Shown here piece after piece: positions 44,467-53,179 of a stretch of DNA of 64,000 bases. The notes below the pieces were generated by a model. That model saw nothing but the letters and a program-made list of their open reading frames with translations. It had not been told where the DNA came from and ran no database searches. Location: assembly GCA_964639225.1 (NCBI GenBank), contig CAZXCK010000001.1:62001-126000 (forward strand). Direction: 5' to 3'. The position numbers and the translations under genes are program-made. The DNA comes from CAZXCK01 sp964639225. GTDB lineage: Bacteria; Chloroflexota; Anaerolineae; Aggregatilineales; Phototrophicaceae. Numbering within the stretch: the stretch's first letter is position 1; every line of letters starts with the position of its first letter.

Positions 44467-47400
44467 ATGACTGAATCCAATTTCGTCCATTTACACGTCC
44501 ACACCGAGTTTTCGCTGTTGGACGGTCTGAGTCGTATTGGCGATCTGGTCAAACGCGCCAGTGAGCTGAACATGCCAGCGCTGGCGATCACCGATCACGG
44601 TACCATGTTCGGCGTGATGGACTTCTACAAAGCCTGCAAAAAGGCCGGGGTTAAGCCCATCATCGGCGTCGAGGCTTATCTCGCACGCCGCACCATGAAC
44701 GACCGCGACAACGTTTTGGACCGCCGTCCCTATCATATGCTGCTGTTGGCCCGCAACCAGACCGGCTACAAAAACCTGCTTAAGCTCACCAGCGAAGCGC
44801 AATTAAGCGGCTACTACTACCGGCCCCGCATCGACATGGACCTGCTGGCGCGGCATTCTGAAGGCATCATCGCCACCAGCGGCTGCCTGGCCGCCAGAAT
44901 CCCCAGCCTCATCAATGACGGCCAAGAAGAACAGGCGCGCGAGGCTATCGGCCAGTTTGTCGATATTTTCGGCCCGGATCATTTCTACCTGGAGCTTCAG
45001 CAGCACGATATTCCCGAAATCGAAAAACTCAACCGCTGGCTGGTGGAATACAATCGCAGCCATCACACCAGCGTCGGCCTCGTCGCAACTAACGACACGC
45101 ACTATATCCGTAAAGAGGATTACGACGCACACGATACGCTGCTCTGTATCCAGACGAACTCGCTCAAATCTCAGACTGACCGCCTGAGCATGTCGGACAA
45201 CAGTTACTATCTGTCATCGCCCGACGAAATGTGGCAGATATTCAAAGATGTCCCTGAAGCCATTCACAACACACACAAAATCGCCGAGATGTGCGACATC
45301 GAACTGGAGCGCGACGAATACCATCTGCCAGTGTTCCCCGTGCCACCCAGCTTTGACGCACAGACCTATCTGCGTCATCTGTGCGACATCGGCATTCGCT
45401 GGCGTTTTGGCAGCCGTGCCCAGGAAGAAAAGCTCCAGAAACGACTGAATTATGAGCTGGATGTCATCCATAATGCCGGATTTGACACCTACTTTCTGAT
45501 CGTCTGGGACCTGTGCGAGTATGCGCGCCACGCCGATATCTGGTGGAATGTGCGCGGCTCCGGCGCTGGCAGCCTGGCCGCTTACTGCCTGGGCATCACC
45601 AACATCGACCCGATGCAGAATAATCTGCTTTTCGAGCGTTTTCTCAATCCGGGCCGCCTGAGTATGCCCGACATCGACCTCGACTACCCGGACGACCAGC
45701 GCGGCGATATGATCGCCTATATCACGCGCAAATACGGCGAGGACAAAGTCGCCGCCATCATCACCTTTGGGACGCTGGGCGCTAAAGCCGCCATCCGCGA
45801 TGTGGGCCGCGCCCTGGATGTGCCGCGCATCGACGTAGACCGTGCCGCTGCCCTCATCCCCACCGAGGCCAAGCAAAAGCCCATTGAGAAATATGTGGAG
45901 ATGATCCCCGACCTCAAGCGCCTGTACGATCAGGACAGCCGCCTGCGTGCCGTTATCGACACAGCGAAACTGCTGCAAGGGGTCAGCCGCCACGCCAGTA
46001 CACATGCCGCCGGTGTGATCGTGGCCGACAAGCCACTGGTCGAATATATTCCGCTGCATCGAGTCACCGGCAAAGAATCCGAGGACAACCCGCTTAAGGC
46101 GGTTACGCAGTTCCCAATGGAGACCTGCGAGGAAATCGGCCTGCTCAAAGTCGACTTCCTCGGGCTGTCCACGCTGACCATCATGCGGCGCGCTGCCGAA
46201 CTCATCGAGAAGCATCACGGCATCCGCTATACACTGGATAACATCCCCTATCGCCACGACGATCCTAAGCTGACTGATGAGGAGCGTGCCCGCCTGGACG
46301 ACGCCTTCGGCCTGCTGGGACGCGGCGAAACAGTCGGCGTGTTCCAGGTGGAGAGCAGCGGCATGCAGCAGATGCTGCGCGAGATGCGCCCGCGCGAATT
46401 TGCCAACATCGTCGCTGGTATCGCGCTCTACCGGCCCGGCCCCATGGAGTTCATCCCGCAGTACAACCGCCGGCTGCACAACGAAGAACAGCCAGAATAC
46501 CGTCACGAAAAACTGCGCGACATTCTGCACGACACCTACGGCATCATCGTCTACCAGGAACAGATCATGCAGATCGCCGGTGAGCTGTTCGGTTACGAGC
46601 TGGGTGAAGCCGACACCATGCGCAAGGCCGTCTCTAAAAAGCGCCAGGAAGACCTGGTCAAACATCGCTCGACTTTCCAGGAACGCGGCCCCGATCATGG
46701 CATTGACGTGGAAACGGCCAACAAGATATTCGATGACATCGAATTCTTCGCTAACTATGGCTTCAACCGCGCCCACGCCTCGGACTACGCCGTTATCACG
46801 GTGCAGACCGCGTACCTGAAAACGCATTACCCGGTCGAGTACATGACGGCCATGCTCAGCGTCCACCGCGACGACATGACCAAGCTCGCCCATTTCCTCG
46901 AAGAATGCCGCCGGTTGAGCATTCCCATTCTGCCGCCGGATGTGAACTTCAGCACACTGGATTTCGCCATCCAGCCGGACCCGCAAACCGGCCAGCGCGG
47001 CATTCGTTTTGGCCTGGAAGCCGTCAAGAACGCCAGCGGCGGCGCACTGGTGCCAATCATCGAAGAGCGCCAGCGGAACGGTCCCTTTGAGTCGCTGCTG
47101 GATTTCTGCAACCGTGTCGATCTGCGCCAGGTAGGACGGCGCACGCTGGAAAGCCTGATTAAAGTAGGAGCCATGCGCGACTTTGGCAAACGCGCGCAAC
47201 TTCTCAATGCGCTCGACCGTATGGTGAACTACAGCTCAGAATATTTCCGGGACCGGGAGATCGGTCAGATGAACATCTTCGGCGAGACGACCGGCGTCGT
47301 TGACGACACGCTCACCAACCTGCCGGATATACCAGAGTACAGCGACCGCGAGCTGCTTGCCTGGGAAAAAGACCTGCTCGGTCTTTATGTTTCAGGCCGC

Positions 47401-48366
47401 CCCATCGACAAATACTATGATGTGCTCAAAGCCACCCAAAGCGCCAACATCCAGGCGTTGAAGCAGAATCCAGCCGAATACAGCGGCAAAGAGGTGCGCG
47501 TCGCCGGAGAGATCATCGCGCTGCGCCGCATCTACACCCGCAATAACGACAGCATGGCCGCCCTGCAAATTGAGGACTGGCACGAGTCCGCCGCGTCAAT
47601 CGAAGTTGTGTTGTTCCCGCGCACCTGGGACCGGATCATGAAGATGCAGGAAGCCGGTGAGATCAGAGAACTGATCGAGGGTGAGGTCGTCATGGTACGC
47701 GGCAAATTCGACATATCACGCGGCGATGCTCAGATCATCGCCGACGATCTGACGCAGAACTTCACCGTCGTCGAACGCGCCTATGAAAACGGCAGTAACG
47801 GCGCACCATCGGCTAACGGCGACTGGACTCCACCGGACGAGCATCACAAAGACAGCGAGCCACCCTCGCTGTCGGAATGGGAGCCACCCGATTCCGGCTA
47901 CAACAGCTACGAGCCGCCTCCCTGGGACACTCTTGATGATGACTTGGATTACGACGAGGAAACCGGAGAAATTCCACAGCCGGAACCAGAACACGTCACG
48001 CCATCTGTCCCGCCAGAATCGCCAGAAGCGGCTCACCCCGTACCGGCTGTCGAAGCCGGGCAGGCTGTCATGCCGGACCTGCCGCCGCACCTGCACCAGG
48101 AAAAGCCGGTCCAGCGCTGGGTCATTGTGTATTTCCACCGTTCCGGTGATGACGAGCGCGACCGCCGCCGGCTGCTGCGCCTGCACAATCTGCTCGTGTC
48201 CTATCCCGGCCAGGATCGATTCTCGATTGTCGTGGAAACACCAGACAAACCACAAACCATCGAATATCCCAATCACACGACCGGCTACTGCGACGAACTC
48301 GCCCGCGAACTGCTGGCCGTGATCGGTGATGAACACAACATCCAGATTTTCGAGAAACCGGAGTAA
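44467..48366 (+). CDS. dnaE: DNA polymerase III alpha subunit
   Basis: Replicative polymerase of 1299 residues. The N-terminal PHP domain has apparently complete metal ligands (H10, H12 in HLHVHTEFS, D43/H44 in TDHG, C in ATSGCLAARI, D and H in TNDTHY). The catalytic Asp pair is in PDIDLDYPDD and the third in KVDFLGL. A beta-clamp-binding motif QMNIF lies near residue 935, followed by the OB domain. The protein is longer than the about 1160-residue E. coli enzyme because of an acidic, Pro-rich insert (about 1110-1205) before the last 90 residues. Ribosome site before ATG 44467 is weak. Confidence 0.97.
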   Translation: MTESNFVHLHVHTEFSLLDGLSRIGDLVKRASELNMPALAITDHGTMFGVMDFYKACKKAGVKPIIGVEAYLARRTMNDRDNVLDRRPYHMLLLARNQTGYKNLLKLTSEAQLSGYYYRPRIDMDLLARHSEGIIATSGCLAARIPSLINDGQEEQAREAIGQFVDIFGPDHFYLELQQHDIPEIEKLNRWLVEYNRSHHTSVGLVATNDTHYIRKEDYDAHDTLLCIQTNSLKSQTDRLSMSDNSYYLSSPDEMWQIFKDVPEAIHNTHKIAEMCDIELERDEYHLPVFPVPPSFDAQTYLRHLCDIGIRWRFGSRAQEEKLQKRLNYELDVIHNAGFDTYFLIVWDLCEYARHADIWWNVRGSGAGSLAAYCLGITNIDPMQNNLLFERFLNPGRLSMPDIDLDYPDDQRGDMIAYITRKYGEDKVAAIITFGTLGAKAAIRDVGRALDVPRIDVDRAAALIPTEAKQKPIEKYVEMIPDLKRLYDQDSRLRAVIDTAKLLQGVSRHASTHAAGVIVADKPLVEYIPLHRVTGKESEDNPLKAVTQFPMETCEEIGLLKVDFLGLSTLTIMRRAAELIEKHHGIRYTLDNIPYRHDDPKLTDEERARLDDAFGLLGRGETVGVFQVESSGMQQMLREMRPREFANIVAGIALYRPGPMEFIPQYNRRLHNEEQPEYRHEKLRDILHDTYGIIVYQEQIMQIAGELFGYELGEADTMRKAVSKKRQEDLVKHRSTFQERGPDHGIDVETANKIFDDIEFFANYGFNRAHASDYAVITVQTAYLKTHYPVEYMTAMLSVHRDDMTKLAHFLEECRRLSIPILPPDVNFSTLDFAIQPDPQTGQRGIRFGLEAVKNASGGALVPIIEERQRNGPFESLLDFCNRVDLRQVGRRTLESLIKVGAMRDFGKRAQLLNALDRMVNYSSEYFRDREIGQMNIFGETTGVVDDTLTNLPDIPEYSDRELLAWEKDLLGLYVSGRPIDKYYDVLKATQSANIQALKQNPAEYSGKEVRVAGEIIALRRIYTRNNDSMAALQIEDWHESAASIEVVLFPRTWDRIMKMQEAGEIRELIEGEVVMVRGKFDISRGDAQIIADDLTQNFTVVERAYENGSNGAPSANGDWTPPDEHHKDSEPPSLSEWEPPDSGYNSYEPPPWDTLDDDLDYDEETGEIPQPEPEHVTPSVPPESPEAAHPVPAVEAGQAVMPDLPPHLHQEKPVQRWVIVYFHRSGDDERDRRRLLRLHNLLVSYPGQDRFSIVVETPDKPQTIEYPNHTTGYCDELARELLAVIGDEHNIQIFEKPE

Positions 48367-48442
48367 CAGGCTGATAACGGCAGGGTCATAAACTCTGCTT
48401 AACGCATTGATGCTATATTTAACAGCACAATCAGCGAAATGT

Positions 48443-48468
48443 CAGCGCCATGGCTCAAGATGGCGCTG
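48443..48468 (+). promoter_or_regulatory. Hairpin in the pfkA leader
   Basis: 9-bp arms CAGCGCCAT (48443-48451) and ATGGCGCTG (48460-48468) with an 8-nt loop, about 25 nt before the pfkA ribosome site. It lacks a T-run. It could terminate dnaE weakly or regulate pfkA. Confidence 0.45.
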
Positions 48469-48510
48469 TATATTGTACAGTCTCACGCACTGAAGAGGAG
48501 AATTTGCGAC

Positions 48511-49476
48511 ATGAAGCGAGTCGCTTTAATGACAAGCGGTGGTGATGCGCCGGGCATGAACGCAGCCATTCGCGCCGTCGTGCGCGCCGGACTGGAATAC
48601 AATGTCGAAATCTACGGCGTGCGCCAGGCATATACCGGTCTCATCAATGGCGACATCAGCCTGATGAACAGCCGCGAGGTAAGCGGTATTCTCCAGCGCG
48701 GCGGGACCATTCTGCAAACCGCTCGCAACGAGGAATTCAAGACGCCCCAGGGCCAGCGCAAAGCCCTGCGGCGACTCAACGAGCGTGATGTCGAAGGTAT
48801 GATCGTCATCGGCGGCGACGGCAGCCTGCGCGGCGCGATGGCGCTGAGCAAGCTGGGCATCAAAGTTGTCGGCATCCCGGCGAGCATCGACAACGACATC
48901 TGGGGCACCAGCATGAGCATCGGCGTCGACACCGCCCTTAACACCATCCTCGACGCGCTGGACCGCCTGCGCGACACCGCCACCTCACACAATCGAGCCT
49001 TCCTCATCGAGGTGATGGGGCGCGGCAGCGGCTACCTGGCACTCATGGGCGGCATCCTGGGCGGCGCTGAGGTCGTCATCACACCAGAGCGCGCACCAGC
49101 AATGGACGAAGTCGCCACACAGATGGAAGACGCCTACATGCGCGGCAAGACGCACGCCATCGCCGTCATCGCCGAAGGCGCGCCCTACACCAGCCAGGAC
49201 CTGATCAGTTATCTGAACAAGAAAAACCTGGGCTTCGAGGTACGTGTAAGTATTCTGGGGCACATGCAGCGCGGCGGCAGCCCATCGGCGTTTGATCGCC
49301 TACTGGCGACGCGCATGGGCGTCGCCGCTCTGGAGAAACTCATCAACGGTGAGGACGGTGTGATGGTCGGCGTCGAAGGGCGCGATACCATCTCCGTGCC
49401 GCTGGAAGAAGTCACGACCCGCGCCCGTCCTCTCACCGACGACTACTTCAGGATGGCCTGGATGCTGTCGCGTTAA
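48511..49476 (+). CDS. pfkA: 6-phosphofructokinase
   Basis: Glycolytic enzyme of 321 residues phosphorylating fructose 6-phosphate. The N-terminus reads KRVALMTSGGDAPGMNAAIRAVVR; IGGDGSLRGA and PASIDNDIWGTSMSIGVDTAL follow. Gly in GGDGS and lack of the Lys seen in PPi enzymes (PKTIDND) favour ATP as phosphoryl donor. ATG 48511 has GAGGAG upstream. Its end overlaps the convergent ybaK gene by 4 nt. Confidence 0.95.
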   Translation: MKRVALMTSGGDAPGMNAAIRAVVRAGLEYNVEIYGVRQAYTGLINGDISLMNSREVSGILQRGGTILQTARNEEFKTPQGQRKALRRLNERDVEGMIVIGGDGSLRGAMALSKLGIKVVGIPASIDNDIWGTSMSIGVDTALNTILDALDRLRDTATSHNRAFLIEVMGRGSGYLALMGGILGGAEVVITPERAPAMDEVATQMEDAYMRGKTHAIAVIAEGAPYTSQDLISYLNKKNLGFEVRVSILGHMQRGGSPSAFDRLLATRMGVAALEKLINGEDGVMVGVEGRDTISVPLEEVTTRARPLTDDYFRMAWMLSR

Positions 49477-49964
49477 GCCGGTAGCTGGCTCAGTTCCGCC
49501 AGCCGTGCCCGCAGCAGACTCACCAGCGGCACCACCGGCACCCGCAGTTGAACGCCGCGCTGCCCGCCGCTGATGACGATGTGTTCGAGTTCAGTGGCGG
49601 ACTGGTCCAGGAACACAGGCCAGCCCTTCTGAGTCAGCGCCAGCGCGCTGATTCCGCCTACTTTCAGGCCGGTCATAGCTTCGGCATCTTTGTGACCGGC
49701 CATCTTCACCTTTTTGACACCAGCCGCCGCCGCCATCTTCTTCAGGTCCAGCCGCGAGTCAGCCGGAATAATCACCAGGTAGGGCTTGCGCTGGCCGGGA
49801 TCGTCGGCCTGGACCACCAGCGTCTTATAGACCATAAAGTACGGCAGACCCAGCACATCGGCGACATCCTCCGCGTTGTGCAGGTCGTCGGGGTATGTCA
49901 ACGCCTCATAGGGGACTTTGTGCTGTTCCAGAATGCGCATCGAGTTGAGTTTCGGTGCCATCAT
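49473..49964 (-). CDS. ybaK: YbaK/ProX-type aminoacyl-tRNA deacylase
   Basis: About 163 residues of the YbaK family, which hydrolyses misacylated Cys-tRNA(Pro) or similar. Recognised by LHNAEDVADVLGLPYFMVYKTLV, GLKVGGISALALTQKGWPVFLD and the C-terminal ISGGQRGVQLRV. ATG 49964 is picked; a second ATG follows at 49961. Downstream of an SDR gene by 9 nt, so they are probably co-transcribed. Confidence 0.93.
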   Translation of the reverse strand: MMAPKLNSMRILEQHKVPYEALTYPDDLHNAEDVADVLGLPYFMVYKTLVVQADDPGQRKPYLVIIPADSRLDLKKMAAAAGVKKVKMAGHKDAEAMTGLKVGGISALALTQKGWPVFLDQSATELEHIVISGGQRGVQLRVPVVPLVSLLRARLAELSQLPA

Positions 49965-49975
49965 CAACCTGTCCG

Positions 49976-50764
49976 TTATTGATACTGTCGCATCGCCCTG
50001 CGTCCGATGAAATCCGGCAGCAGCAGATTCCCCAGCACAATCAGCCGGTCGAACCAGCGCAGGGTGACTGTCCGCCGTCGCTGATGCGTGATCTTCACAA
50101 TATCTGCGGCGACTTTCTCGGTAGGCATCACCGGAATTCCGCCGCCAGTGCGTCCGGCTTTGCCCAGCCGTTTGTCGTTGAATTCACTCTCGGTACGGCC
50201 CACCAGCACATCGGTCACCTGAATGTTGTCCGGTTCCAGTTCCAGCCGCAGCGACCGCGACAGGCTGCTGGCAAAGGCTTTGCTGGCCGCATACAGCGCC
50301 GCATACGGCGACACCATGTTATACACCACCGACGACACCACCACGATATGGCCGCCACGCCCGCCCTGGCGGATCGCCGGCACCGCCGCCCGGACGCTGT
50401 GCAGTACGCCATCCATGTTGGTTCGCAGCAGTGTCTCAATGTCGTCCCAATCGGCCTCTACGACGCTGCCCCGGTGTCCCAGCCCGGCGTTGGCCACCAG
50501 CACATCTAACCGGCCATAAGTCGCCAGTGCTTCGTCAACCGCCGCCTGTAAGTCGTCAAATATCCGCACGTCGGCGGCCACTGGCAGACAATCACCGTGA
50601 GGCGATGGCAGGTCGTCAACGGCGCGCCGCAGGGCGTCCAACCGCTCGACACGTCGCGCCAGCGCCACGACATGCGTTCCCTCCCGGGCGAAGGCCAGCG
50701 CCGTTGCATAGCCGATTCCGCTCGACGCGCCGGTGACTAAAGCGACACGTTCATTTACCGTCAT
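49976..50764 (-). CDS. Short-chain dehydrogenase/reductase (SDR)
   Basis: A 262-residue classical SDR. The NAD(P)-binding motif is TGASSGIGYATA, NAGLG follows, the catalytic Ser lies in VVSSVVYN and the YxxxK motif in YAASK. The C-terminus has a hydrophobic stretch (LIVLGNLLLPDF). Substrate unknown. No clear ribosome site at ATG 50764. Confidence 0.93.
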   Translation of the reverse strand: MTVNERVALVTGASSGIGYATALAFAREGTHVVALARRVERLDALRRAVDDLPSPHGDCLPVAADVRIFDDLQAAVDEALATYGRLDVLVANAGLGHRGSVVEADWDDIETLLRTNMDGVLHSVRAAVPAIRQGGRGGHIVVVSSVVYNMVSPYAALYAASKAFASSLSRSLRLELEPDNIQVTDVLVGRTESEFNDKRLGKAGRTGGGIPVMPTEKVAADIVKITHQRRRTVTLRWFDRLIVLGNLLLPDFIGRRAMRQYQ

Positions 50765-50794
50765 CGTATCAATCCGATCGTGGTGAGCACGGCG

Positions 50795-51190
50795 CTAGGA
50801 TTCATCGTCGAGGTCTGGCGGCAGGATGGATGGCGGCACTGGCATCGACGCGGGCGCAGGCGGCATGGCCTGCTGCTGGCCGGTCATCGGCGGCTGGACG
50901 GGCTGCGCAGCAGGACGGCGGCGCTTGAACACGCAGAAGTAGACGTTGCTCCAGGTGCTGCCCGTGCCATCGAACAGGACATCACCTTTACGGCCTACAT
51001 CGGCCACCGGCTCCATATGAACCAGTTCCCAGCCCTGCCGTCCCAGATGATTCATCTCCGGCATCATGGCTTCGGCGGCGTATCGAGGGAGCTTTTTGCG
51101 TTCCGGGAACTGCCCCTGCAAGAACTCCTTCAATTCCTTATTGTCGATCTCCGCTTTGATGTACGTGGGCAGATATTCCCACTGATCCAT
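50795..51190 (-). CDS. Small DUF4177-like protein with Pro-rich tail
   Basis: About 131 residues. Residues 1-95 resemble DUF4177 (start MDQWEYLPTYI, GRQGWELVHMEP, ending YFCVFKRRR); the last 40 residues are rich in Pro, Gln, Met and Ala. Function unknown. ATG 51190 has GGAG 9 nt upstream, so the longer frame from 51217 is less likely. It follows the acyl-CoA mutase by about 45 nt. Confidence 0.7.
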   Translation of the reverse strand: MDQWEYLPTYIKAEIDNKELKEFLQGQFPERKKLPRYAAEAMMPEMNHLGRQGWELVHMEPVADVGRKGDVLFDGTGSTWSNVYFCVFKRRRPAAQPVQPPMTGQQQAMPPAPASMPVPPSILPPDLDDES

Positions 51191-51234
51191 ATCCTGCACT
51201 CCTGCTTCAAACGCCACCCAAACGGCCCACCCGA

Positions 51235-52917
51235 TCAGATATGCAGCGGCTCTTCGTACAGACCAAACACCTGTCGCATCACATCGGTGGTTTCGCCCAG
51301 TGTAGCATATGCCCTGGCCGCGTCGATCAGATACGGCATCACGTTGTCGTTGCTTTCGCAGGCCCGCCGCAGCGCGTTGAGCGTCCGCTCAACGTCGCCC
51401 TGGTCACGTTCAGCTCGCACCCGATTCAGCCGTTCGACCTGCCGGTTATACCCGTTGGGGTCCATCTCCAGCATCGGAATGCGCAGCGGTTCGTCGCTGG
51501 CATAGGCGTTGACGCCTACCACCCGCCGCTGACCGGATGCCATCTCCTGGCTGTGACGGTAGCTGGCGTCGGCGATTTCCTGCTGGAAGAATCCCGCGTT
51601 GATCGCCGGGATTACGCCGCCCAGCGCCTCGACCTGACCAAAATAATCATAGACAGCCGCCTCGGTCTGGTTGGTCAGCGCCTCGATGTAATAGCTGCCG
51701 CCCAGCGGGTCAACCGTGTGTGTGACTCCGCTTTCCTCAGCGATCACCTGCTGCGTGCGCAGCGCAATCGTCACCGCGTGCTCGCTGGGCAGCGCCAGCG
51801 CCTCGTCCAGGCTGTTAGTGTGCAGTGACTGTGTGCCCCCCAGCACCGCCGCCAGCGCCTGGATCGCCACCCGCACGATATTGACTTGCGGTTGCTGCGC
51901 GGTCAGGCTGACGCCAGCGGTCTGCGTGTGGAAGCGCATCAGCCACGAACGCGAATCCTTTGCGCCCAGCCTATCGCGCATCTCACGCGCCCAGATACGA
52001 CGCGCCGCCCGCAGCTTGGCGATTTCCTCGAAAAAATCGTTATGACAGTTAAAAAAGAAGCTGATGCGCGGCGCGAACGAGTCGATTTCCAGGCCACGCT
52101 CCAAAGCCCAGCGCACATATTCCAGACCGTCCAGCAGCGTAAACGCCAGTTCCTGCACGGCAGTGCTGCCTGCCTCGCGGATGTGATAACCACTGACGCT
52201 GATGCTGTTCCACTGTGGCAGATGCTGCGTGGCGTATTCGATCGTATCCGTCACCAGTCGCATCGACGGCTCCGGCGGGAAAATGAACTCCTTCTGGGCG
52301 ATATATTCCTTGAGAATGTCGTTTTGCAGCGTGCCGCGCAGTTTCGCCATTGGCACGCCCTGCTGCTCGGCAACAGCGATGTAATACGCCCAGATGATCG
52401 CCGCCGGGCTGTTGATCGTCATGCTGGTGGACACCTGCTCCAGCGGAATGCGATCAAACAGAATCTCCATATCCCGCAGCGAACTGATGGCCACACCACA
52501 CTTACCGAACTCGCCCAGCGCCTGCGGCGCGTCGGTATCGTAGCCCATCAGGGTCGGCAGATCAAACGCCACCGACAGACCGGTGTTGCCATGGTCCAGC
52601 AGATAGCGGAAGCGTTCGTTAGTCTCTTCCGCCGTGCCAAAGCCAGCGAACATGCGCATGGTCCATAACCGCCCGCGATAGCCGGTCGCGTGAACACCGC
52701 GCGTGTAGGGATATTCGCCCGGATTACCCAGATCACGCTCGTAATCGAAATCGCTGATGTCCAGCGGTGTGTACAGACCATTCACCGGCACACCCGACTC
52801 AGTGACAAACGCCTCGGCGCGCTCCGGCAGCCGATCCAGTGAAGGTTTCAGTGTGTTCTTGCCCCATTTATCCTGCCTGGCCTGTAATTCCTGTAACTTC
52901 TTTTTGTCAAAAGTCAT
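51235..52917 (-). CDS. Acyl-CoA mutase large subunit (methylmalonyl/isobutyryl-CoA mutase family)
   Basis: The 560-residue catalytic barrel of a B12-dependent acyl-CoA mutase; the cobalamin-binding domain is not fused and must be a separate subunit encoded elsewhere. Family hallmarks are GFGTAEETNERFRYLL, SGYHIREAG (His of the family) and TQSLHTNSLDEALALPSEHA. By-eye alignment with methylmalonyl-CoA mutase puts Tyr80 on Tyr89 but Gln208 (EYIAQKEFIFPP) on Arg207, which binds the substrate carboxylate. A Gln there is the isobutyryl-CoA mutase pattern, so methylmalonyl-CoA may not be the substrate. GAGGAG precedes the ATG by 8 nt. Confidence 0.9.
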   Translation of the reverse strand: MTFDKKKLQELQARQDKWGKNTLKPSLDRLPERAEAFVTESGVPVNGLYTPLDISDFDYERDLGNPGEYPYTRGVHATGYRGRLWTMRMFAGFGTAEETNERFRYLLDHGNTGLSVAFDLPTLMGYDTDAPQALGEFGKCGVAISSLRDMEILFDRIPLEQVSTSMTINSPAAIIWAYYIAVAEQQGVPMAKLRGTLQNDILKEYIAQKEFIFPPEPSMRLVTDTIEYATQHLPQWNSISVSGYHIREAGSTAVQELAFTLLDGLEYVRWALERGLEIDSFAPRISFFFNCHNDFFEEIAKLRAARRIWAREMRDRLGAKDSRSWLMRFHTQTAGVSLTAQQPQVNIVRVAIQALAAVLGGTQSLHTNSLDEALALPSEHAVTIALRTQQVIAEESGVTHTVDPLGGSYYIEALTNQTEAAVYDYFGQVEALGGVIPAINAGFFQQEIADASYRHSQEMASGQRRVVGVNAYASDEPLRIPMLEMDPNGYNRQVERLNRVRAERDQGDVERTLNALRRACESNDNVMPYLIDAARAYATLGETTDVMRQVFGLYEEPLHI

Positions 52918-52997
52918 CGAAACAACTCCTCAAAGTCCTATTTTCCCGTAACACCATCACCCATCAGGCACGATCCACCAATACACGTTACCTTGCG

Positions 52998-53027
52998 ATT
53001 ATACTATCGGCTCGATCAGTTACCCAA
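52998..53027 (-). promoter_or_regulatory. Possible promoter of the mutase gene
   Basis: Minus-strand TTGGGT (53022-53027) and TATAAT (52998-53003) separated by 18 nt. The -10 is exact and the -35 weak. Confidence 0.45.
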
Positions 53028-53095
53028 CATCCACCTCAGATAGTAGTTTACACATAAATTTGATAATACAAACATTGAGTAATCTTTAAGAATAC

Positions 53096-53124
53096 TTAAC
53101 ACAATCATAAATATCGGTTAAAAT
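53096..53124 (+). promoter_or_regulatory. Promoter of the CHAD gene
   Basis: TTAACA (53096-53101) and TAAAAT (53119-53124) separated by 17 nt, each 5 of 6 to consensus. The predicted start near 53131 supports the downstream GTG at 53180 as the translation start. Confidence 0.6.
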
Positions 53125-53179
53125 CATAGGGATTGTCGTGAACTCAGATGACGAGAATGATGATGGAGGAAACCCAACG

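Noticed and set aside
45214..47199. 661-codon open frame antisense to dnaE
   Set aside because: It lies wholly opposite the PHP/polymerase core, has no recognisable domain, and is explained by GC-rich third codon positions of dnaE.
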